Made by a program: the position numbers and the translations under genes | Notes under the pieces: model-generated | Database searches by the model: none | What the model was told of the DNA's origin: nothing | Seen by the model: the letters and a program-made list of their open reading frames with translations, nothing else | Origin: Deltaproteobacteria bacterium | GTDB taxonomy: Bacteria > Desulfobacterota > GWC2-55-46 > UBA9637 | Length of the DNA: 48,374 bases | Assembly: GCA_016214995.1 (NCBI GenBank) | Contig: JACRML010000006.1 | Span: 1-48,374, forward strand | Reading direction: 5' to 3' | Shown here: piece by piece, positions 16,098 to 24,307 of the stretch | Layout of the letters: every line of letters begins with the position of its first letter | Position numbering within the stretch: position 1 is the first letter of the stretch

Positions 16098-17225
16098 ATG
16101 AGAAGAATGGAGTTACCATCGGCTATTAGAATACTTCAAGAGCAGGCGGAGCGGTATAACCGTCTACATAGAGCCGCTTGCCTGGACATGTATGAGCAGA
16201 TGGAGAAGACTTGGGCGCCGCTCCGTCACCATTTGGAACTAATGGAAAGAATTAAAATAGATAACGCAGCTTTCCGTGCGCATGAGATTGCCGTCTCGCA
16301 TCAGCGGTTAGTGGACATGGCTCAGAAAGCCAGAGAAAACTTCCAATGGGTAGAGGATATTAGAAACGCACATAGCAGTTGGATAGAGAATATAAGGCCG
16401 CTGCAAGATAGCCTTATGAGCTTGCGGGCATCCATTGAACCTTCCTTAACTGAAATTTCTCGATATTTTATTGCTTCGGAAAGGCTGTTTGCGGGTATTG
16501 ACTTCAGTGCCATCAGTCAAGTATATACATTACCAGTTAGCTTTGTTTTGCGCACCCAAAATGCGTTTGCAAATCTGACACAAAGCTATGAGAAACTCGT
16601 CGGTTCCATAAAGACACTCCCTGAACTTATTGAGCTTCCGTCATATGCATTGCCAAGCGCCGGCCGAGAGATTTTTGTGGCTGGTTATGCAATAAAACGG
16701 ATATGCCCTCTAACTATTGAAACAGAAGACGAGGGAGATTTAGATGAATCTTTCCTTGTTACAAAGACAGAACAAGAAGTTTCAGGCTCCTTGGAGCTTT
16801 TAAGAAGAGTTAGCCCTGCTTTGGTAAAGCCCTACTTAGGAGCACGCGAAGCTTTTAATAGCGATAACGCGGATAGAGAAAGACATATTTTCACCTCATT
16901 GCGGGAGCTATGGAACCATCTCCTTCGACAGTTGGCTCCTGATGAGAAAGTTATTAATTGGCGGCCTAAAGACAAGAGCGAGTATTTATGTAAGGGAAAG
17001 CCTACCCGAAAGGCACGTATTCTCTATATCTGCCGTGACATTAATCATGCACCACTTTCTGACTTTATCGACCACGATACCATATCATTTATATTGCTTA
17101 TCGAGTTCCTAAATCGCTTTCATGAACTTGAGATAAAGATATCAGAAGAACAGCTTAAAGCCATCATATTGAAAACAGACTCATGGCTTACGTATATCCT
17201 GAATATCTACAGAGAGGTAGAATAA
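16098..17225 (+). CDS. Hypothetical protein with possible pPIWI-associated nuclease-like C-terminus
   Basis: A 375-residue protein. ATG 16098 is chosen over TTG 16056 because AGGAGG lies five bases upstream. The first ~200 residues are helical and charged with long heptad-like stretches (MYEQMEKTWAPLRHHLELME). The C-terminal ~110 residues contain SLRELWNHLLRQLAPDEKV, GKPTRKARILYICRDINH and LLIEFLNRFHEL. From memory this block resembles the family called predicted pPIWI-associating nuclease. No classical nuclease motif is obvious. It stands alone between inverted AAATAAATTTGYCCC repeats in front of two R-M modules, so a defence role is plausible. The family name is tentative. Confidence 0.5.
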   Translation: MRRMELPSAIRILQEQAERYNRLHRAACLDMYEQMEKTWAPLRHHLELMERIKIDNAAFRAHEIAVSHQRLVDMAQKARENFQWVEDIRNAHSSWIENIRPLQDSLMSLRASIEPSLTEISRYFIASERLFAGIDFSAISQVYTLPVSFVLRTQNAFANLTQSYEKLVGSIKTLPELIELPSYALPSAGREIFVAGYAIKRICPLTIETEDEGDLDESFLVTKTEQEVSGSLELLRRVSPALVKPYLGAREAFNSDNADRERHIFTSLRELWNHLLRQLAPDEKVINWRPKDKSEYLCKGKPTRKARILYICRDINHAPLSDFIDHDTISFILLIEFLNRFHELEIKISEEQLKAIILKTDSWLTYILNIYREVE

Positions 17226-17236
17226 TTCTTACCGGA

Positions 17237-17261
17237 GGGAGAAAAGGGGGCAAATTTATTT
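17237..17261 (-). repeat. AAATAAATTTGCCCC motif, right copy
   Basis: GGGAGAAAAGGGGG then CAAATTTATTT, inverted relative to the copy at 16061-16083 and in the same orientation as the copy at 18881-18898. Confidence 0.65.
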
Positions 17262-17284
17262 CCTTATCATAACGGAAGAAGAAT

Positions 17285-18163
17285 ATGAAAATATCAGCAA
17301 ACATAATTTTAGGCGACTGTAAAGACGAACTGGAAAAGTTAGGCGATAATTCTATTGACCTGATTTTTACATCTCCGCCTTATGCAGACAGTCGTAAAAA
17401 TACCTACGGGGGCATTCATCCTGATAGGTATGTTGAATGGTTTTTGCCCATATCAGAGCAACTTTTAAGAGTATTGAAGCCAACAGGCACCTTTGTTTTG
17501 AATATCAAAGAAAAGGCTGCTAACGGCGAGCGGCACACTTATGTTATGGAATTGATTTTAGCAATGCGCAAGCAAGGCTGGCTTTGGACAGAAGAATTTA
17601 TATGGCATAAAAAAAATTGTTATCCGGGCAAATGGCCGAATCGTTTTCGTGACGCATGGGAAAGACTTTTACAATTTAATAAAACGACAAAATTTAATAT
17701 GTATCAGGAAGAAGTTATGATTCCCGTCGGCGATTGGGCAAAAGGCAGATTAAGAAACCTGAGTGAAACAGACAAAAAACGAGACAATGCTAAAAATGGG
17801 AGCGGCTTTGGAAAAAATGTTTCAAACTGGCTCAATCGGCAGATGGTTTATCCTACAAATGTTTTGCATTTGGCCACAGAATGTAATAATAAGAATCACA
17901 GCGCTGTATTTCCTGATGAATTGCCAGAATGGTTTATAAAGCTCTTCACTAAAGAAAAAGACACTGTTTTAGACCCGTTCATGGGTTCCGGGACAACAAT
18001 TTTTGTTGCAAAAAGGATGTTAAGGAATTCAATAGGGATTGAGATACTTCCTGAATATTATAAGATGGTAAAAAGTGAGATTGAACCGCTTGCGTATTAT
18101 CTGTGCGAGCCAAAAGTAAAATATGAAAAAAATAAAACTGCGAGATGTAACCAGATACGTTGA
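17285..18163 (+). CDS. Type II DNA methyltransferase (R-M module 1)
   Basis: A 292-residue beta-order amino-methyltransferase: the catalytic TSPPYADS comes first (about residue 30) and the SAM-binding DPFMGSGTT at about 229-237. SPPY is frequent in N4-cytosine enzymes but does not exclude N6-adenine. It overlaps the next gene by 41 bp in another frame, a tight modification/restriction coupling. It has GGAAGAAG before ATG 17285. Length is complete. Recognition site is unknown; if the neighbour is truly PmeII-like, the pair protects and cuts the same site. Confidence 0.85.
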   Translation: MKISANIILGDCKDELEKLGDNSIDLIFTSPPYADSRKNTYGGIHPDRYVEWFLPISEQLLRVLKPTGTFVLNIKEKAANGERHTYVMELILAMRKQGWLWTEEFIWHKKNCYPGKWPNRFRDAWERLLQFNKTTKFNMYQEEVMIPVGDWAKGRLRNLSETDKKRDNAKNGSGFGKNVSNWLNRQMVYPTNVLHLATECNNKNHSAVFPDELPEWFIKLFTKEKDTVLDPFMGSGTTIFVAKRMLRNSIGIEILPEYYKMVKSEIEPLAYYLCEPKVKYEKNKTARCNQIR

Positions 18164-18860
18164 AGAAAACATAGGGACTTTTCATCAGCAACGTATTGCC
18201 AGCATAGATGCTCTCAAGCTGTCACAAGTCCTCAAAAGAAAAAATCCATACCTGTTTAAGGCGAAACATATGTTGACTGCCGAACAGATTGTTAAGGGGT
18301 TTGTTGATGCACATATTTCTTCTAACGAAGAAACCATCTTTGGCGATTGGTTAGAAGGTCTTGCGATATTTATCAATAAGAAGGTCTTAGGTGGTTGGAA
18401 GTCAGGAATTCCAGGCATTGATCTTGAGTTTGATAAAAATAAGGTCAGATATATTGTTAATATCAAATCCGGCCCAAACTGGGGCAACAGCCGTCAAATC
18501 AGAGACATGATAGCCAATTTTAATTCTGCACGAAAAACATTAAGGACAAGCAACTCCAAGCTTCAAGTAGAAGCAGTCAATGGCTGCTGTTACGGACGAG
18601 ACAGACATCCGTACAAAAAAGCAAATTATTACAAATATTGCGGTCAGCAGTTTTGGGAATTTGTATCCGGCGATCCTGATTTATATTTAGAGATAATTGA
18701 ACCGCTTGGACACAAGGCCAAAGAAAAGAACGAAAGCTTTATGAAATCGTATTCCCAGATGATAAACAAATTCACCAGAGAATTTGCGAATGGCTACTGT
18801 AAAGACGATGGTTCTATTGACTGGGGCAAGTTGGTCCATTTCAACTCTGCAATGGCATAA
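18123..18860 (+). CDS. Type II restriction endonuclease, PmeII-like
   Basis: A 245-residue protein beginning KLRDVTRYVEENIGTFHQQR, with KRKNPYLFKAKHMLTAEQIV, then FGDWLEGLAIFI, GIDLEF (about 97-102) and YIVNIKSGPNWGNSRQ (about 110-125). The D...xIK arrangement followed by GPNWGN matches, from memory, the PmeII family of PD-(D/E)xK-like restriction enzymes. It overlaps the methyltransferase before it by 41 bp, the normal order of an R-M cassette. It cuts unmodified DNA in the cytoplasm. The family name is from recall; a restriction function is well supported by context. Confidence 0.72.
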   Translation: MKKIKLRDVTRYVEENIGTFHQQRIASIDALKLSQVLKRKNPYLFKAKHMLTAEQIVKGFVDAHISSNEETIFGDWLEGLAIFINKKVLGGWKSGIPGIDLEFDKNKVRYIVNIKSGPNWGNSRQIRDMIANFNSARKTLRTSNSKLQVEAVNGCCYGRDRHPYKKANYYKYCGQQFWEFVSGDPDLYLEIIEPLGHKAKEKNESFMKSYSQMINKFTREFANGYCKDDGSIDWGKLVHFNSAMA

Positions 18861-18868
18861 CCGAAAAT

Positions 18869-20389
18869 ATGAGAGAAAATGGGGCAGATTTATTTTCCTC
18901 GCATGATTTTACAACCATGAAAAGCATAAGAGCTAAAATATACGCAGAAACATCTGAATCCTGTTGTATCGCAACTCTGAGCCAATGCAGAAGTTGCAAG
19001 GAGAAAGATAGCTGTCTTATTTTGAGAGACCAGCTTTCTTTTTACAACCGTTTAGGCATATCCCGGATTGATGATGCCATAGACTCCAATTCTTTAAATA
19101 GCATAAAGCACCTGTGGAAAGATTCGGCCAGAACAAAGAGATACGACCCAAGTTGGAATTTTTCGGAAGATAATACCCGCGCTTATACCCATGCCATCCA
19201 CCCCTATCCTGCAATGATGATTCCGCAAGTGGCGGGAAGACTCATTGATATGTATGCGAAGCCAAAAACTGTTGTATTAGATCCCTTCTCTGGTTCCGGC
19301 TCTGTCCTGTTAGAGGCATTTATACGAGGCTATGATTCTTACGGCATTGATATTAATCCCCTTTCACTTTTGATAAGCAGGGTTAAAACAACGCCGCTTA
19401 ATCATAAAGATTTGCAAATAGAGTTGAAAAAAATACTAAAAAAAGCATCTCTTATAACGAATACAAAAAAACCTAACTTTTTTAATATTGATTATTGGTT
19501 TAAACCGGAAGTTGCATCTCAACTGACAGCATTGCAGGCAGCGATAAATTCAATTGACGATAAACCTGTCCCCGCAGGCTTTAAGCGGGGAAAGATAAAA
19601 GATTTTTTCAAGGTTGTGTTTAGTTTTACGGTAAGGGCGGCCTCTAATACAAGAAATGGCGAATTTAAGCTATACCGTATTGATGACGATAAACTAAAAA
19701 ACTACAGCCCAGATGCATTTGAAATATTCACGAAAAGGGCTGAGGAGAATATCGCATCCATGTCTGATTTATGGGAAAAATATAGTAGGAGTAAAACCAA
19801 AGTAAATATTTTAAATGAAGATGCCCGTCACAGAACGAGCATTAAAGACAGAAAGGTTGATATTGTAGTAACCTCTCCCCCTTATGGTGATTCAAAAACT
19901 ACCGTTGCCTACGGTCAGTTTTCAAGGCTCTCTTTACAATGGTTAGGATTTGAAGGAAATGATATAGATGTAGATAATCGGTCTTTAGGGGGACGATTAG
20001 ATGTTAAAAATCTTCACTTGGGATATACATCTCCAAATTTGAGATATGCCTTAGATTTAGTCTCACGAGCTGACAAAAAAAGGGCAAGAGAAGTTCTATC
20101 TTTTTATATTGATTTGAACAAGTGTTTCATGGAGCTATGCCGAGTTATAAAGAAAGGCGGCATCCTGTGCATGGTTGTCGGCAATAGAACTGTAAAAGGG
20201 ATTCAACTGCCAACCGATGAGATATCAGCGGATTTTGGAGAGTCTACTGGTTTTAGACATATAGAGACTATTATCAGAAAAATTCCTAACAAGAGAATGC
20301 CTTCAAAAAACAGCCCTACGAATGAGCCCGGCGTTTTAGGTTCAACCATGACTGAAGAATATATTGTAATAATGGAAAAGATTAAATGA
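18869..20389 (+). CDS. Type II DNA methyltransferase (R-M module 2, MvaI/BcnI partner)
   Basis: A 506-residue methyltransferase with motif order I then IV: DPFSGSGSVLLEAF at about 137 and VTSPPYGDSKTTVAYGQFSR at about 335. A cysteine cluster near the N-terminus (SQCRSCKEKDSC) may bind metal. The SPPY motif agrees with N4-cytosine methylation, the type known for MvaI/BcnI partners. The first residues from ATG 18869 are encoded by an AAATAAATTTGCCCC-type repeat, so ATG 18917 (MKSIRAKIYAE) may be the real start; neither has a good ribosome site. A palindromic element is inserted in frame at 19570-19590 (VPAGFKRGK). The stop overlaps the next start (ATGA). Confidence 0.83.
   Translation: MRENGADLFSSHDFTTMKSIRAKIYAETSESCCIATLSQCRSCKEKDSCLILRDQLSFYNRLGISRIDDAIDSNSLNSIKHLWKDSARTKRYDPSWNFSEDNTRAYTHAIHPYPAMMIPQVAGRLIDMYAKPKTVVLDPFSGSGSVLLEAFIRGYDSYGIDINPLSLLISRVKTTPLNHKDLQIELKKILKKASLITNTKKPNFFNIDYWFKPEVASQLTALQAAINSIDDKPVPAGFKRGKIKDFFKVVFSFTVRAASNTRNGEFKLYRIDDDKLKNYSPDAFEIFTKRAEENIASMSDLWEKYSRSKTKVNILNEDARHRTSIKDRKVDIVVTSPPYGDSKTTVAYGQFSRLSLQWLGFEGNDIDVDNRSLGGRLDVKNLHLGYTSPNLRYALDLVSRADKKRAREVLSFYIDLNKCFMELCRVIKKGGILCMVVGNRTVKGIQLPTDEISADFGESTGFRHIETIIRKIPNKRMPSKNSPTNEPGVLGSTMTEEYIVIMEKIK
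18881..18898 (-). repeat. AAATAAATCTGCCCC motif, third copy
   Basis: GGGGCAGATTTATTTTCC, preceded by GAGAGAAAAT, closely matches 17237-17263. It lies at the junction of the two R-M modules and overlaps the possible first codons of methyltransferase 2. Confidence 0.6.
19570..19590. repeat. CCCCGC...GCGGGG palindrome inside methyltransferase 2
   Basis: CCCCGC, nine bases, then GCGGGG; the centre AGGCTTTAA matches the cores of the elements in proS and pmbA. It is translated in frame as PAGFKRG. Confidence 0.65.
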
Positions 20390-21090
20390 CTCTAAAAGAA
20401 ATAGAGCGTAAACTTCGTACCTTAAAAACAATGGGATACATCCCAACGGTTAGAAAGGGTTCAACTGGAGTAGGGCATACCTTTGAGCAAAAAATGGGAT
20501 TGCCCGAAACTAATATTCCTGTTCCTGATCTCGGCGGAAGGGTGGAGATTAAAACAACGCGAAGAGACGCTTCTTCTCCTGTAACACTATTTTGCTTTAA
20601 TAGAGGAGTCTGGCATATCTCTCAAAAGGAATTGATAGAAAAATATGGATATATTGACGATTCAGGTAGAAAGGCTTTAAAGAATATAGTTTATACTGGG
20701 AGACAAATATCACAAGGATTAAGCCTTATAATTGATGATGCAAATAACAAGGTAAGCCTAAAAGACGAGAATGGAAAACTATTGGCAACATGGGATGTTT
20801 TCGTCATGGTAGGGAAATTAGTGTCAAAGCTCAGCAAGGTTCTCTTCGTTATTGCAGATAGACGATTCGATGCGAATGGAGAGGAAGAGTTTTTATACAA
20901 GGAAGCATATATACTTACCGATCCCATACCAAGAAATTTTATAAATGCCTTTAAGTCCGGCAAGGTTGGAATTGATTTGAGAATGCATCTTAAAGAAAAC
21001 GGCACGGTAAGAAACCGAGGAACTGCATTTAGAATTAAAGAAGCAGACTTATGGGATTTATACTCTAACAGCAGAAATCTTGGAATTTAA
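20386..21090 (+). CDS. MvaI/BcnI-family restriction endonuclease
   Basis: A 234-residue enzyme of the MvaI_BcnI fold. It has GHTFEQKMGLPE, then VPDLGGRVEIKTTRRDASS (about 45-63), which supplies the acidic residue and the ExK-type catalytic core, and TLFCFNRGVW. MvaI/BcnI relatives cut CCWGG/CCSGG-type sites; the exact site here is not deducible. ATG 20386 overlaps the methyltransferase stop by four bases, so the two are translationally coupled. Confidence 0.82.
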   Translation: MTLKEIERKLRTLKTMGYIPTVRKGSTGVGHTFEQKMGLPETNIPVPDLGGRVEIKTTRRDASSPVTLFCFNRGVWHISQKELIEKYGYIDDSGRKALKNIVYTGRQISQGLSLIIDDANNKVSLKDENGKLLATWDVFVMVGKLVSKLSKVLFVIADRRFDANGEEEFLYKEAYILTDPIPRNFINAFKSGKVGIDLRMHLKENGTVRNRGTAFRIKEADLWDLYSNSRNLGI

Positions 21091-21123
21091 TTTGGGAAAT
21101 GGTTTTAATTAAATTCCCCCAAA

Positions 21124-21393
21124 ATGAAAAATAATACCAAATACATATTTGCATGCTTCAAAGAACGAAATGGAGAGTATGAATATTGCCATAAATCAAT
21201 TCATGAATTGCCGGATAAACGAGTAACAACTGCAAACCGATTTCTGAAGAATTATGCAAAAGGCTTTTATGGTGGCGAAGCCGAAAGTGCTGATGGTGGA
21301 TATTATTTTCATGGAGGGGAAGTATTTGTTGAAGTAGATTCTTGGAAATTTATAAGTGAAGAAGATTATCATATTCTAAAATTATATTTATAA
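21124..21393 (+). CDS. Small hypothetical protein
   Basis: An 89-residue soluble protein (MKNNTKYIFACFKERNGEY) rich in Tyr, Glu and Lys, with YAKGFYGGEAESADGGYYFHGG in the middle. I recognise no family. It starts 33 bp after the MvaI-like gene in the same direction and ends the first defence island. It could be an accessory protein or an unrelated cargo gene. Confidence 0.55.
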   Translation: MKNNTKYIFACFKERNGEYEYCHKSIHELPDKRVTTANRFLKNYAKGFYGGEAESADGGYYFHGGEVFVEVDSWKFISEEDYHILKLYL

Positions 21394-21541
21394 ACATTTA
21401 AATCTCAGCAAATAATTCAGACAGAGAACGTAAGTATTGCTTTATTCGCATGTGAAAATAGTCGGCAAGTTTTTATTTTGACATCTCTATTTTTCAGTGA
21501 TAGCATTTTTTAAACTTATAGAAGGAGATTTATAAAAGGAA

Positions 21542-21991
21542 GTGATACGAAAAGCAAAACTAAGCGATGTCAAGGACATCTATAAACTTATAGAAATATT
21601 TGCCAATAAGGGAGAGATGCTGCACAGGCCGTTGACTGATATATATGAAAATCTCAGGGATTTTTATGTGTATGAGGAAAATAGTGTTCTTATCGGCGCA
21701 TGTGCTTTGCATATAAGCTGGGAAGATATAGGAGAGATAAGGTCTCTGACTGTAAGTGAAGAGGCGGGCGGAAAAGGCATAGGCACTATTCTTGTGAATG
21801 CGTGTCTTGATGAGGCAAGGTCTCTCGGTATTCCAAAGATATTTGCACTTACATACAAGCCGGGATTTTTTGAAAAGGTTGGATTTAAGCCCATAAACAA
21901 GGCAGCCCTACCGCATAAGATATGGGGCGAGTGTGTGAAGTGTTTTAAGTTTCCGGATTGTGATGAAAATGCGATGATGATAGAACTATGA
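21542..21991 (+). CDS. GNAT N-acetyltransferase (short ArgA/N-acetylglutamate synthase type)
   Basis: A 149-residue single GNAT domain. The acetyl-CoA loop is in LTVSEEAGGKGIGTILVNAC, followed by ALTYKPGFFEKVGFKPINK and a tail with HKIWGECVKCFKFPDCDE, which is typical of the short amino-acid N-acetyltransferases that open arginine synthesis. The GTG start at 21542 uses GAAGGAGA 14 bases upstream; a second AAGGA is too close. The stop overlaps the next gene by four bases. The ArgA-like role is the best guess; the gene is away from other arg genes here. Confidence 0.75.
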   Translation: MIRKAKLSDVKDIYKLIEIFANKGEMLHRPLTDIYENLRDFYVYEENSVLIGACALHISWEDIGEIRSLTVSEEAGGKGIGTILVNACLDEARSLGIPKIFALTYKPGFFEKVGFKPINKAALPHKIWGECVKCFKFPDCDENAMMIEL

Positions 21992-23400
21992 AAGAAAAGT
22001 CAAAAGTCAAAAGTCAGAAGTCAGAAGACAGGGGCCTGCCCCCGCAGGCGTTAAGCAGGGGTCAGGGGTCAGAGACAATAGAAGGCCTTTCCAAGGCATT
22101 GAAAAATAAGGTTGATGCCTGGGAGATATTCTATTCCTCACAGAGGGGGCTTTCTGTTGAGGCAAAAGACGGCAAGGTGGATGCCTTCAAGGTTTCTTCA
22201 AACGAAGGAGTTGGGCTAAGGGTTTTAAAGAATAAGAGGATTGGCTTTTCATTTACCAGCGTGCTGTCAAAAAGCTCTATGAAAGAATTGCTGGAAAATG
22301 CTGTTGCAGCAAGTAAAGGGGTTGAATCTGATGAATTTTTATCCGTGACATCACCTCAACAGGGGGTGGGCAAAGATCTGCTGCTTTTTGATTCATCGCT
22401 GGATAAGACATCGGAAGAGGATAAAATACGGAAGGCAATCGGTCTTGAACAGGCTGCAAAGGGTTTTGACCCGAGGGTCTCAAAGGTGAGAAAGGCAAGC
22501 TACGGCGAGTCTTTTTTTGAAAGCAGGTTAATCAATTCAGTGGGTGTTGATGTAATAAATAAAGCTACATTTGTTTCTTCCAATATTATGGCAGTCGCAG
22601 AAGAGAGAGGGGATTCGCAGATGGGCTGGGAAATGGACATGAGTCATTTTGCAAAAGATGTGGATGTGGTAAAGGTTGGCAGGGATGCTGCAAAAAGGGC
22701 AGTAGGTATGCTTGGCGCCAGGACGATAAAGACTGTAAAATGTCCTGTCGTCATAGAGAATATAATTGTGGGAGAATTTCTGGAGATAATTGCCCCATCT
22801 TTCCATGCTGATAATCTTTATAAAGGGAAGTCCATGCTCAAGGGAAAGAAAGGTAAAAAGGTGTTTAGCGATAAGGTTAGTATATGGGATGACGGCCTTT
22901 TGCCAAACGGATGGAGCACATCTGAATATGACGGCGAGGGTGTTCCAAGGCAAAAAACCTCCCTTGCCGGCAGAGGGGTTTGCCTGAATTATTTATATGA
23001 TACATACTGGGCAAAGAGGGAAGGGGCAGCCTCCACAGGGAATGCGGCAAGGTCTAATTTTAAATCTATCTCAACTATCGGTGTATCCAATTTTTATATG
23101 GAAAAGGGAGTAAAGGATTTAAACGGCCTTTTAAGGCAGATGGACAGAGGTCTTCTTCTTACAAATGTACTTGGGGCGCATACTGCAAATCCAATAACAG
23201 GCGACTTTTCATTTGGCGCAGACGGCCTTTGGGTGGAAGGGGGCAGGATCAGCCACCCTGTGAGAGGGACTGCAATATCAGGCAATATGCTTGAATTGTT
23301 TTCTAAAATAGAGATTGTAGGCGCAGACTTGAGATTTATCGGCGGAGTCGGCGCCCCGAGCCTGCTGATAAGCGAGATGGAAATAAGCGGTTCCAATTGA
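21988..23400 (+). CDS. pmbA: PmbA/TldD-family metalloprotease-like protein
   Basis: A 470-residue protein of the TldD/TldE (PmbA) family, which forms a cytoplasmic peptidase complex. The conserved segments WEIFYSSQRGLSVEAKDGKV, SNEGVGLRVLKNKRIGF, the C-terminal GAHTANPITGDFSFGADGLW and RGTAISGNMLELFSKI are present. No HExxxH was seen, so it is the PmbA-like rather than the TldD-like subunit; no partner gene lies adjacent. The first ~28 residues after ATG 21988 are translated repeat (heptads plus a palindrome) and replace the usual short N-terminus. It is coupled to the GNAT gene by an ATGA overlap. Confidence 0.88.
   Translation: MKEKSKVKSQKSEDRGLPPQALSRGQGSETIEGLSKALKNKVDAWEIFYSSQRGLSVEAKDGKVDAFKVSSNEGVGLRVLKNKRIGFSFTSVLSKSSMKELLENAVAASKGVESDEFLSVTSPQQGVGKDLLLFDSSLDKTSEEDKIRKAIGLEQAAKGFDPRVSKVRKASYGESFFESRLINSVGVDVINKATFVSSNIMAVAEERGDSQMGWEMDMSHFAKDVDVVKVGRDAAKRAVGMLGARTIKTVKCPVVIENIIVGEFLEIIAPSFHADNLYKGKSMLKGKKGKKVFSDKVSIWDDGLLPNGWSTSEYDGEGVPRQKTSLAGRGVCLNYLYDTYWAKREGAASTGNAARSNFKSISTIGVSNFYMEKGVKDLNGLLRQMDRGLLLTNVLGAHTANPITGDFSFGADGLWVEGGRISHPVRGTAISGNMLELFSKIEIVGADLRFIGGVGAPSLLISEMEISGSN
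21997..22073. repeat. Heptamer plus palindrome element at the start of pmbA
   Basis: AAAAGTC and AGAAGTC heptads are followed by GGGGCCTGCCCCCGCAGGCG and TTAAGCAGGGGTCAGGGGTC. The second half is the same composite as the proS element at 169-230. It encodes most of the N-terminal extension of the PmbA-like protein. Confidence 0.85.
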
Positions 23401-23402
23401 AT

Positions 23403-24062
23403 ATGGACGATAAGATAGAAAATATTATTGCTAATGCAAAGATATTTAGCTCCTTAAACGAGAGCGATATAAAGGCTCTATCTAAAATGGGCGATAGGAG
23501 GCATTGGCAGAAGGGGAGTCAGATTATCAGTGAGGGCGATGAGGGAAATGCTATTTATCTCATCCTTTCCGGCAAGGTAAAGGTAGTTCTGTATGGGGAA
23601 GAGGGAAAAGAGATTGTATTGTCGGTTATGAACAAGGGTGATGTGTTTGGGGAGATGGCTCTTTTTGACAGAGAGCCGCGGTCTGCAAATGTTGAAGCAA
23701 TAGAGGATGCAGAGTGTTTTATAATCCACGGCAACAATCTTCTCAAATATATTGAGAATCATCCGGCGGTGGCACTGAATTTCTTATCGCACCTTTCGCG
23801 CCGGCTAAGAGAGGCAGATAGGAAAATAGGCGGCCTGGCTCTTCTGGATGTTTGCGGAAGGATTGCCCATACCCTTTTAGGCATTGCAAATGCCAGTGAT
23901 GACATACAGGAGAAGGGGGATGTAACTATTGAAAGGTTGACCCATGAAGAGATAGCTGCTATGATAGGTTCATCCAGAGAGGTAGTGAGCAGGGCATTAA
24001 AGAAGATGGTAGAGGAAGGATATGTAAAAGTAGAAAAAAAGAGATTTATACTGCACATATGA
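23403..24062 (+). CDS. Crp/Fnr-family transcription regulator
   Basis: A 219-residue regulator. A cyclic-nucleotide-binding-like beta-barrel (about 12-130, GNAIYLILSGKVKVVLYGEEG, in part, and GDVFGEMALFDREPRSANVE) is joined by a long helix to a winged helix with LTHEEIAAMIGSSREVVSRA. It lacks the N-terminal cysteines of FNR, so it is not an Fe-S oxygen sensor; the barrel has the GEMALFDREPRSA phosphate-binding loop of Crp-like proteins. ATG 23403 is two codons after a TTG that overlaps the pmbA stop; it forms one transcript with the genes before it. Targets are unknown. Confidence 0.85.
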   Translation: MDDKIENIIANAKIFSSLNESDIKALSKMGDRRHWQKGSQIISEGDEGNAIYLILSGKVKVVLYGEEGKEIVLSVMNKGDVFGEMALFDREPRSANVEAIEDAECFIIHGNNLLKYIENHPAVALNFLSHLSRRLREADRKIGGLALLDVCGRIAHTLLGIANASDDIQEKGDVTIERLTHEEIAAMIGSSREVVSRALKKMVEEGYVKVEKKRFILHI

Positions 24063-24234
24063 AGGAATGTTGGATATTTACCCCCGTGACTTATGTTACA
24101 GACTGTTATTGACGGAGATGATAGATTAAGCCAAGCCGGAAGTTTAATGGTTGGTTTAAAAAGTTTGCAAAAATACCGCCAATAATAATACCTTAAAATA
24201 GATATTAATTTTTACTTTTTATGGATAAAAAGAC

Positions 24235-24263
24235 TTGACAACTTAAGCCTTGTATGGTATTGA
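24235..24263 (+). promoter_or_regulatory. Promoter of the M23 peptidase gene
   Basis: TTGACA at 24235-24240, a 17-bp spacer, then TATTGA. It lies about 45 bp before the AGGAGG and TTG start of the peptidase gene. Confidence 0.5.
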
Positions 24264-24307
24264 AATCATTAATTTTTATTAAGATATTAAGAAAGGAGGG
24301 TTAAAAA

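Noticed and set aside
16061-17261. Insertion sequence with terminal inverted repeats
   Set aside because: The ends are inverted repeats, but the enclosed gene has no transposase motifs and no target duplication was seen.
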